Source: SAR86 cluster bacterium AG-447-A08
GTDB taxonomy: Bacteria > Pseudomonadota > Gammaproteobacteria > Magnimaribacterales > Magnimaribacteraceae
Direction: 5' to 3'
NCBI GenBank assembly: GCA_003212335.1
Contig: QCQA01000002.1
Location: 186,001 to 250,000 of the forward strand
DNA: 64,000 nucleotides
Below, one piece after another: positions 1-10,600 of this stretch. The translations under genes and the position numbers were made by a program. Numbering within the stretch: the first letter of the stretch is position 1; each line of letters begins with the position of its first letter. The notes below the pieces were generated by a model. That model was not told the origin of the DNA. It did not search any database and saw only the letters and a program-made list of their open reading frames with translations.

Positions 1-1475
1 GATGTATTGCCAGAATAAAGGTTAATTGCAGGTTTGATAACTAGCGATCCTCCCATAGTCAATTCTTCTAGAATTAAATTATCACTCTGACTTTTATTTA
101 TATCTAGTTCAATAGTACCTTCATTTATTAAATTCGCTTCAAATGTGAGAGTACCAAACAAATTGCTTTCTGAACCTGGGTTTATCTTTCCGTTATTGAA
201 AAACTCAGAAGAATTAAAAAATCCTGTTCCGTAGACTGTTCCTTTATCTATTTGAATCTTATTTGCATTGATGGTTCCCTCATTAAAGATCGAAGTATTT
301 GTAGCTATAAAATTATTATCTACAAAAGTGTTGTGCAAGTTTTCGAAAATTCCATCAACAAATATAAGGTTTCTCCCTCTTAGAATATTCCCATTCTTCA
401 ATGAACCAGAATTGATATTTACATCAAGTAATACCTCAAGATCAGCCTTATTTTCTATGAATAAATTTCCCTGACGAGAAATCTGTAATTCATCAATCTG
501 AACTTTGTCATTTAAATTTATAGAGTGAAAAATATTAACTGAGTAATATTTTGCTGCTTCAAAGTTATAATTTGAATCGAGAGGAATGAAATTTGATGGA
601 GAAGCTGTATCACTCCAATTTGAACCTAAGCTCCACTCTCCGTTCTTTAAAGAAGACACATCTCTTAAGGAATTATTCTCATTAATCCATTGAAGGTTTT
701 GTTGTATAGATGCAAAACCCGCTGCAGATCCATAGCCTCGATTTTGCGTTTCAGGATTCTTTTTTATCCAAGAAGCTATGCCAGCAACTAGAAATTGACC
801 ATTATTTTTAATGAAGAGAGGGGACCCGCTATCACCGAGACTGATCATACTTTCAAATTGATCTTTGTTCTCGTCAAAATAAAATCCCAGAATAACTTTG
901 TCTGGTGAGTTATTTGTAGAAATTCCATTTATAACATCTTCTTCCGAGATTATTGAAAGTATGTTTGTGCCCCATCTTTTGTTTTTATCAAAATTTAAAT
1001 CTGGCAATGAGCCTGTTCCGTGCAATCCAAATCCACTTATAAACACCTTGCTATTTAAAGGAGGTAGTTCCGAATATAATTTATAAGTTGTAATGTTAAT
1101 TAGGGGTTCTTTGAGGCTTATAAGAGCTAGATCATAAGAAGCTCCATTGAAAGTTGAGTATCTTCTGTCTTCAGGTAATTTAATAAAACTTGTTGTTTCT
1201 AATGGTATTGCTCCATCATCAATACTTTCGCCGGTTAAAATCTCAGCTTTTACGCCATCAGATAAACAATGAGCTGCAGTGAGAATTGATCTGTGATTTA
1301 TTAGAACACCTGAACATATCGTATTTCCGATTTTAAGATAAACAACTCCCTCAAAATCATCTAAACCTTCAAATGGATCTGTTCGATTATCGTCTAAATT
1401 AATTGCATGAATCTTTCCATTAAATATCAAAAATGCAAAAACAAACCACTTTAAAATCCTGATATTTTTGAACAT
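1..1475 (-). CDS. Partial secreted trypsin-like serine protease with repeat-rich C-terminal region
   Basis: The gene starts at 1475 on the minus strand and runs off the left edge, so about 491 codons are visible and the C-terminus is missing. A hydrophobic signal segment (residues 8-22) precedes a chymotrypsin-fold (S1) domain at about residues 30-245. The catalytic triad is readable: His69 in TAAHC, Asp115 in YDLAL and Ser216 in GDSGSP. From about residue 250 the protein changes to Asn/Ile-rich, short-period sequence (repeated NEGT, NNG and NSG turns) that looks like a beta-solenoid, of the kind found in autotransporter passengers. Whether a beta-barrel or another anchor follows cannot be seen. 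It is divergent from the giant secreted protein and shares a 143-base regulatory gap with it. Export to the surface is inferred; the substrate is unknown. Confidence 0.85.
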   Translation of the reverse strand, partial: MFKNIRILKWFVFAFLIFNGKIHAINLDDNRTDPFEGLDDFEGVVYLKIGNTICSGVLINHRSILTAAHCLSDGVKAEILTGESIDDGAIPLETTSFIKLPEDRRYSTFNGASYDLALISLKEPLINITTYKLYSELPPLNSKVFISGFGLHGTGSLPDLNFDKNKRWGTNILSIISEEDVINGISTNNSPDKVILGFYFDENKDQFESMISLGDSGSPLFIKNNGQFLVAGIASWIKKNPETQNRGYGSAAGFASIQQNLQWINENNSLRDVSSLKNGEWSLGSNWSDTASPSNFIPLDSNYNFEAAKYYSVNIFHSINLNDKVQIDELQISRQGNLFIENKADLEVLLDVNINSGSLKNGNILRGRNLIFVDGIFENLHNTFVDNNFIATNTSIFNEGTINANKIQIDKGTVYGTGFFNSSEFFNNGKINPGSESNLFGTLTFEANLINEGTIELDINKSQSDNLILEELTMGGSLVIKPAINLYSGNT

Positions 1476-1516
1476 TTTTTTATCTTTTTTCCCTGAATTT
1501 TAACTTTCTAAATCCC

Positions 1517-1570
1517 TTGTAATTCTAGACACTTTGTACATAATGAATATGAATTACAAAAATGTACATA
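1517..1570. promoter_or_regulatory. Divergent intergenic region with paired TGTACATA repeats and an inverted repeat
   Basis: The gap between the protease and the giant secreted protein carries two copies of TGTACATA (1535-1542 and 1563-1570), 28 bases apart. Each contains the palindrome TGTACA. The arms TTGTAATTC (1517-1525) and GAATTACAA (1551-1559) form a perfect inverted repeat. Such spacing is typical of regulator binding sites or overlapping divergent promoters, but no regulator can be named. Confidence 0.4.
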
Positions 1571-1618
1571 TTCTTCTATAAGTGCAAGAAGGATATAAAG
1601 AAATATTAAGGTGACAAA

Positions 1619-4600
1619 ATGGGTGACATACGTCAAAAAGATTTAAATAAATTTGAATTAAATACTACTGAAGAATTAAAAAGGAAGCTGATTGAAACTC
1701 TTAGAGATACGAATAAGACAAAACAAGTTATTCAGCTAAACGGAAGATCGTCTCTAATTTTTGCCAATCTTGCTGCTCTTACACTTGCTTCATGTGGCGG
1801 TGGGGGCGGCGGAGGAAGTTCAGCACCTACACCTGTAGCTTCTATATCAAATGCTTCTTTTAGTTTCACAGAAGATGAGCCCAGCACTTTTTCCATTTCA
1901 AGAAATGACTCTAGCGTTACGATTTCCATCGGAACTATACCCGAAGGAATCACATTAACAGCATCCGATGGTACCGTTCTAACTAATGGCTTAGAACTGA
2001 CTTCTGATCAGCTTTCAAATATCAGTTTTTCAACTGTACCTAACTTGAATGGTGCTCTTAACTTAACAATAAACGCATCAGACGGAACATCTGCAACTCT
2101 AACTTTTAATATTGCTGCAGTAAATGATGAACCAGTCTTAGAAGTTAATTCATTTACCTTTACAGAAGATGTAGCCGGTTCATTTAATGTTTCTGTCACA
2201 GATGTTGATGGAGATGCTCTTTCTATCTCTGTTGAAACTCTTCCTACAGAAGGAACAATTGCGCTCGCAGACGGCACTCTTTTGGCAGTTGGCGATACAT
2301 TATCTACAACTGATCTGGAAGGATTGATATTCACGCCCAATGAGAATGCAAACAGTGATATCAGCAGCATCGGAGATTTTGTTTTGAGTATTACTGATGC
2401 TGCAGGCACTTTTTCAAATAGTATAACTTTAGTAGTAAATGCCGTTAATGATGCTCCAACCCTAGGTTCTATTGACGCTGTTACTGTTAACGAAACCGTT
2501 GCTGCGGATACAACTTTACTTACTTTGGTAGGTAGTGATGTTGACGGAGATACACTAAGTTATTCTCTCTCTGGAGACGATGCTGACTTATTCAATATAG
2601 ATTCATCTGGTAATGTTTCTTTTAAAGTTTCACCAAATTTCCAAAATCCAAGCGATGCTAACTTAGATAATACTTATTCCTTGAACATAGTCGCAACTGA
2701 CTCTGGTGGATTGACTGCTACAAGCGCAGTGATTATCAATATTTTAGATGTTAAACCTAGCGGTCAGGCTATTGATGGTTATCTGGTTGGTGCTACAGTT
2801 TGGGTCGATCTCGATGGTGATGGCATTAAAGATGCTAACGAACCAGAAACAACTACTGATAAAACAGGTGCTTTTGAGTTTATCGATGATATACCTGCAG
2901 GAACTGATATTTATGTTGAAGGTGGTTATGATTTAGGAACAGGAAAGCCAAACGAGCAGAAATTTAAGCTGACAACCTCAATAACAGGTGATGGATCAGA
3001 AGCCCTGGTAATCAGTCCTGTAAGTACTCAAATCTCTCGAGCTTATGCGAAAACTGGAGTTACTTTGGAGGATGCGCAAAAAAAGGTAGCACAAGCTTAT
3101 GGGCTTGATCAGGCATTTGAAAATTTAACTAATTTTGACCCGATCGAGCTTGCTTATTCAGCTACTACAAATGATCAAGCCAAAGCCGCTCTGACTGCCC
3201 AAGCAAGAAACATAATGGTTTCTTCGTTAGGAGAATTATCTAAGAAAGTTTCAGAATACTTTTCTACAGAAATAGCACCAACTACCAGACAACAAATATC
3301 AGATATTTTTAAATTTGGTACCCAAACACTTAGATACTCTAGTTGGGATAGTGGTGTTGATCTAAACGAACAACCAAGAATAGTTATTGAGTTAGATGGC
3401 TTCGAGGATCTTCTAGCTTCAACTAGTGAAACATTCAATGACAAGATAGTCGAAGCTATTCTCGCTTCTGAAGATCTCACAAAACTATTTGAGATGAAAA
3501 CAGATGGTTCTGGTCAATTTGATACTGTCATATCTAATGCAACTGCAGCAATTATTCTAGAAATAAAGAATCTAATTTTATCTGAGATGGGATTTGATCC
3601 AGCTACTAATTTCACAACATTTAAAAGTTTAGATGGTTATACAGGAGAAACTGTAACTTTCTTGGGGGCAACCAAAACAATGGGCGAATGGGCCGTAATA
3701 ATGGTTGATATTCTAGACTCTCAACAACCAGATCCTTATACCGGAAGAGTTAACTTCGGTCCTGAAGGCGGAGTTACTGACATGGTTGGAAAATACTATG
3801 CAGAGCAAATGGTAAAAATGGTGAGACTCATGGAAACAATGACAGGACTCACATTTGAAAACATGACTGATGCTCAAATAGATGAAATAGTTGACATGGG
3901 ATTTGAATACCAAAGAGGGAATACTTTTAATGATAGTTGGTCCAGATGGGTTCCTTTTGATGAATTTGGACAAGAACTATGGTCACAAAACATATGGTTT
4001 AATTATAGCGGCGAAAGACTAAGGTACGATTCGAATGGAAACCAAATAGATGGTAATACAGGACAATGGCAGCTTACTGCTGAACAAGTTAAGGCCTATC
4101 TTAAAGACCCCACACTACAATTAAAAGATGGAAACTGGGGTAATGAATTTACCACTTATAACTGGACAACTAAAACAGGTGATTTAGGAGTTTATTTAGC
4201 ACTTGCCGAAGGAAGAACACCGGAAGAGGTTACTGCTCTTATGCAATCAATCTCTGCAACTCCAGATTCCATTAAAAACTTTACAGATATTCTGACCGCA
4301 TCCTTTGCGCAAGGTACAAAAGTATTTACCAGTTTGGTGACGAGTGCGCTTGACTTCACTTTGGATAAATTTGAAAAGTTTGTAGAAAAAACTCTTGAAT
4401 ATCAAAATGATGAAGTCTGGTTATCTAAAGAAGCCTTGGGAATACCTGTCTCAACTGTAAAAACTGTAACTATACCAGTAGCTGACGTTACAATCTCGGT
4501 AACTGTAGTAGATGGGAAATTTCACTTTGATGGTCAGATAGCCTCAGCTACAACACTTAAATCTGGAGCAACTTATACTTTTGATCAATCAGATGCATCT

Positions 4601-7600
4601 AATGCGGGGAATCCTTTACGTTTTAGTGAAACTATAGATGGCACAAATAATGGTGGAACTGAATATACAACTGGCATAGCCGTTATAGGTAATCCTGGTG
4701 AAGAAGGTGCAGCTACGCAATTTGCCATTAGTGATGTAACTGCAAGCAGTCTATATATCTACAGCGAAGCTGCTGTTGGTATGGGTAATGAAACTTTAAT
4801 GACTGCCACTCCAGCAGTTACTATGGAATTGCAAACTATCAAAGGTATTGGATGGCAAATAGATCCAAACTATGGAGATCTAAATCCTGTCATTGATGAA
4901 ATAGGAAATTTTAGTTACGCAATTACAGGAGGTCAAGATGCGGCTTTATTTAGAATAAGCGACCAAGGAACTATTTCATTTAAAGATACAGCACCTAATC
5001 CTTCAAGCCCAAATGATAGTGATGGTAATGGCGAGTATTTAATTACAATTACAGTAACTGATAATGCTGATGGTTTTACGCAAGACATAGAATATGTTCT
5101 TAAATTTCCTGACTGGGATGATAGTAGAAATTATTCTTCTGATGCACACCCAACTTTAGATACAAATCAACAAGTTATAGTCATTGAAGAAGGAAAATGG
5201 GCAGCTGACACTGGGCATTATGATGAAAACACTCAACAAAATGTAAGACTTGAGCTTGGCGTTAAACTCAACATCACAGGTCTGGATGATACTTCTTGGG
5301 TAGATTTAAGAAGATTTGATGATCAAGGAAATCCAATTAAAGATAATCAATTCTTTAATATTAGAGAACATGATGGCAATTGGTACTTAAACTTTGAAAA
5401 TCCTACCGGATTACCTGTTTTTGACTATGAATCGCCCAAAGATGCAAATGGGGATAATGTTTATGAATTGGTTCTTCAGTTAAGAGATTATGGTAGTGGA
5501 ACTGAACTTGGGACAACAGTTGAGTTGATAGTCGTTGTCACGGACTCTCAAAATGACATCTCTCCAACTTTAGTAGGAAATGGCCCTGATAATGATGATT
5601 ATTCATTTAATGTTTCTGAGTATCAAGCACCGGTTGCAAATCTCACAACAGTTGAAAAAAACGGTGTAACTCTAGAATCTTATTTTGTATCAGGTGATGC
5701 ATATTCAACCTCCATAAGGGCTGATAATGTTTGGGATACTGTTTACACAACTGAACCAGTAGAGGACCAAACCATCATTGTTACCGTTGTCGGAGAAGAG
5801 GGTAATAGGAAATATTATTTTGATGGAGTAGAGGCACCTAATTTATCACTTAAAGCAGGAGCAACTTACACTTTTGATTTATCTGATCCATCTTTAGAGG
5901 GTCACCCCTTGAGGTTTAGTGAGACTGCTGACGGTACGCATGGTGGTGGTGAGCAATACGGAACTGAATGGAGCGGTGAGCCTGGTTCAGAAGGAGCGTA
6001 TATCAAATTAGATGTGGAAGATTGGTCACCTGATACTCTTTACTACTATTGTGAACAACATGCAGGAATGGGAGGTTCAGGATCTATCACCACAATAGAT
6101 GCAGTTAGGGTATATCCAACTGTAGATGATGTTAAAGCTCTTACCTTTGGCGGTGAAACTGAAACTACCATTACGGGTGGTGCTGATGCAGACAAATTCT
6201 ACATCTTCAGACCTGATGGAAATAATGAAGTTGATCTGGTCCTTTTCAAAACAAGACCAGAATTCTCTAATCCTACTGATGCAAATGGAGATAATATTTA
6301 TGAAATAGAGGTTACTAAGACTGGGTCTAATGGTGAATCCGTAACTCAAACTTATACAATCGAAGTAAGAGAAGCTTCCGAAGATGAGAGTGCTCCTTTA
6401 GATGCTCCTGGATCTGCTCTTATACTAGAAATCAGCGAGGAGGCAGATTCACTCACCGATGATAATTCAAATAGAAATATTGCCGGCACAGATGAAGGAG
6501 ATGTTTTCTCTAAAAGAGATTTAGATAATGGCTCCAAATATGTAGATGGCGGTTTGGGCGATGATGTTTTCCCTGCAGGAGATGACTTTCTAACTGGTGG
6601 AGGTGGATCAGATACCTTCTTAATTAGTATGGATCGTATGGAAGATGTAAACCGTCTTGGAATTGTAGATGATTCACAGCCATATGTTGAAGGAAGAAAG
6701 GAAGGTATTTTTGGTTATGACCAAAATAGAGATGGGACGTTAGATCTTGCTACTGAGTTGAATCATGCATGGGTTAATGTAGTTTATGACTTTACACCAG
6801 GTGTAGATAAAATAGCTCTTTCTACTTATGGCTGGACAGGAACGAATATACCGTCTTTAAGATCCGAAGATGTTTCTTATATTCAAGGAACTGGGGACCT
6901 TGCATCTCACACATTAGTAGTAATAAATAACGCACAAACTTTAGACCGCGGTTGGACTGATGGTGGAGTGGCAGCCGTACTATTAAATACAGATGCTTCT
7001 TCGATTGTAAAAGGTACTGATGAAATAGTTGTGGGTGCTAAATATGAAAACATCCTGGGTAATATAGGGGAAGCAATAGGAGCAACCACTACTACCATAA
7101 CTGGTCCTAACGGTGAGGATGTTGAGGTTATGCAGCTATCAAATGGACAATACGTATTTGTTTATGCAAGTTACCAGGCTGCTGATAACAAAATGCTATA
7201 CCAAAACTTAGCCTTAAGTTTATCTGGAGAACTTTATGTACCAAGAGGAGATGGTCCTGATTTTGAATCACCTCAAGATGGAAATAAAGACAATATCTAT
7301 GAATTTATTTTCCAAGGAGCTACTTTTTCAGACTTAAAACTTACACAAGAACAATGGGGTGGATATAACGTAGATTGGGAAAATTCAACTAGAACAAGTG
7401 ATATTGCTTTCACAGTATTTTTAGAAGTGAAAGATAACATAGCAGATAATGTTGGGAAAATTTCAATTGCAGAAGCTGATTTTTTTACTACTTCTGATGC
7501 TAATGGAGATGCAGTTCTTGATACAAAACTTGTAGATCTTGTTTTCAGTCAAATATCTGCTGTTCAAGGTTCGTTACAAGATATAGATATGAAAGCTATA

Positions 7601-10600
7601 GCAGAAGAAATTAATTTTGATTTTAGCTTCTTCGCAACAGCTGATGCTCGAACACAAGCGGAAGATTGGTTTGATGATTATCAAGACAGATCTTTTGAAG
7701 ATTTTGGCCGAGAATTAGAAGAAACTTTTGAAAGGAATTTGTTATCAAAATATTCTTCCTATACAAATGCTGATTCCTTAACTAACTTAACTGGAACTGC
7801 TGAAAACGATACGATCTCAGGTACAGATTTAAAAGAAACAATATTCGGTAAAAAAGGTGACGACACTATATCTGGTGGAGCGGGAGATGATGTGATCTTT
7901 GGTGATCAAGGTGCTGATACTATAGATGGGGGTATTGGAGCTGATTCTATTGATGGAGGTGCTGGAAATGACACCATAATTATTGGTCAAGGGTTAGATG
8001 TGCTCGATGGGGGTTCAGGAAATGATAAATTTGATTTTACTAATATCACTGATCTTCCAGAATTCGTAAAAGGTGGAAGTGGAACCGATACCCTGGTACT
8101 AGCAGGTCTGAGCAGCTCAGGATTAGAGACTGATGATGGTCCAGATGCAGATAGTTTGCCAGATTACACCGGTATTGATCTAAATAAATTAGTTTCTATA
8201 AAAGAGACATGGAAATATACAGATGATGCAGGAAATGAAGTGTCAGAAGAAGGCTGGAGGAATAGAGTTGAAAGTATTGAATCTATAGACCTAAGAGACT
8301 CTCAATCTCAAATTAATGTAGACGGAGGCTCTACTGTCTTTAACGATATACTCAACATAAGCTGGGATGCTCTGCAAAGAATGAGCTGGGATAGCAGAAC
8401 TTGGACAATTAGAGGTGACGATACAGATACAGTTAGATTACTTGGCCATGAATATACATATGATTCTGGTGGTGGAAATTTAAAAACGGAATTTGAACCC
8501 TTTAGATTCAAAGGAACATCGACTGAAGACGGCATCACTTACAACGTATATGAGTTGTGGGATGGTAGAGTTAAAATTGAATCGGGTATCACAGTCATCT
8601 ATGGAAGAAGAGAATTAGGTAAAGCCGTTGCAGGTGAAAATGTAAGACCTGACTTTTGGTATCAATATAAAACTGTTTATGAAAATTCTGTAGCAGTGTT
8701 TGGAGCTGTTAAGGACTCTTGGGATAGAGATGGTGACACTATCACTTACTCACTGGATACTTCTATGCCTGACTCAGTATTATTTAATATTGACTCAACA
8801 ACTGGAGAGGTGACTTTTAAAGTGGCACCTAATTACGAAGCACCGGTATCGATTTCTAGCGGCGCTAGCTCAGTAGGAACAGAAGAATCTGATTTTTCAA
8901 GCTTCGATCAAAATATGCTGAGACAATATAACCAGTATCAAATTAAAGTTATTGGTGATGACGGATCGGGTGAAAGTAATGCAACTACTTCACAAACTAT
9001 TTACATAGATGTTAGAAATTTACCTGATTATGATGGATATGATTCTTCTAACAAAATACCTTTCTTCAAAGATATGTGGGGAGCCGGAGCAAAATTTATT
9101 GATGATGCTGCTGATCAATCTATCCAAATTAAAGGTTTTGATCTTGACTTTGATACCCTTACTTGGACTTTAATAGGCGTTAGTAATACAGACGGTGCGT
9201 GGGGTGAAATGGAAGGAGGAGAAACTGGTGGAGCAATTGCCGATGCTCCTTTATCACTTTCTTCAACTGGTTTGCTTACACCTAAGTCTACTCTTAGCTA
9301 TGAGGATGGTAAAACCTGGTTCTTTGTTTACGTTCAAATAACAGATGGAAAATCAACTCCTGTTAAGAAACAATTTTACTTCCAAGTTGAAGATACTCTT
9401 GGCGATGGAAGTTTAATGGTCAACGGAACAGCCATGATCGGTTCTTACGCACTTGGAGATGCGACTATATGGCAAGATCTTGATAATGATGGTGTTAAAG
9501 ATGCTGGTGAACCAGAAACAACATCTAATTTAGAAGGTAAATTCAGCTTAGCTATAACAAAGTCAGATACTGATGCGCCCATACTTGCTTCAGGTGGGAC
9601 TGATATGGGTTCTGGATTAGCGAATAACTCTCTATTAAAAATTAATTCTAATCTTAAGCTCACTTCCGGAAGAGATTGGGGTGAATATTCTCTAGGTCCT
9701 GTTTCTACAATAAGTTATAACATGCAACGAATAGACCGTAGTCTCGAAGACAAGACTACAGTTACTGATTTATTAAAAGTATTCGGAATGGATCCATTAT
9801 GGATGGATGGAGATGGAAACTTTTATGGTGAGAGATTTTATGACATACGGGAAAGACTCGATGGTCAAACTTCTGTAGGCGAATGGGAAACTTTTAACCT
9901 GAATCTTTATACATTAAATAACCTTGTAACACTATTGGGAGATGCGGCCTCAAAGTCAGCTGTGCAAATCATCACAGATGCGCTAGCAGATGTTAATAGC
10001 AAAGTAGCTGGTACTAGTAATACATCAGGTGTTTCCTCTGCATCGTTAACAAATTCTCAATTAACTTCCATAAAACAAACTGCTTTTACTGCAGCCATGG
10101 AATCTATTGCAGAATTAGTAACAGGTCAAACTACATACGATGGATTTAGATTAGCAGAGAAAAATGCTGTTCAGATTACAGATCATGAAGGATCTTTAAA
10201 TGTCCTTCATACACCAAGCTTCAGCGTAAGTGACGGTACATTAACTCTTGACTCTGGGGGAATAGAGATTAATCAAGCCGCTCTTCAAAGCGCAATTAAT
10301 CTTGAAGCTGGTTCGAAAGGTTTGAAAGTTTCTGTAGAGGTTGGTACTTTACCGACAACTGCACAGACAATTGAATTTGTAGGAAAACTTATTGATGGCT
10401 CAAACTCAACAATTGATACTGGAGAGAGAGCAATTGAGGTAAGATTTCAGGTTCTAGTAGATCCTACGCAGGAAGTTGGAAGTCCACAATATGTTTATGT
10501 TCCTGAAAGTTCTGATATAACTGTAATTTATACTGGTGAAGATGGTACATCAACGTCCACAACAGTTACACATAGCGGTAATATGGTTACAGTGGAAACT

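Noticed and set aside
268-1086. Two plus-strand open frames at 268-474 and 898-1086
   Set aside because: Both are antisense to the protease, whose minus-strand frame is continuous and carries the catalytic motifs.
1796-1816. G-rich run considered as a phase-variable tract
   Set aside because: It is interrupted (GGCGGTGGGGGCGGCGGAGG) and encodes a Gly run; no long homopolymer is present.
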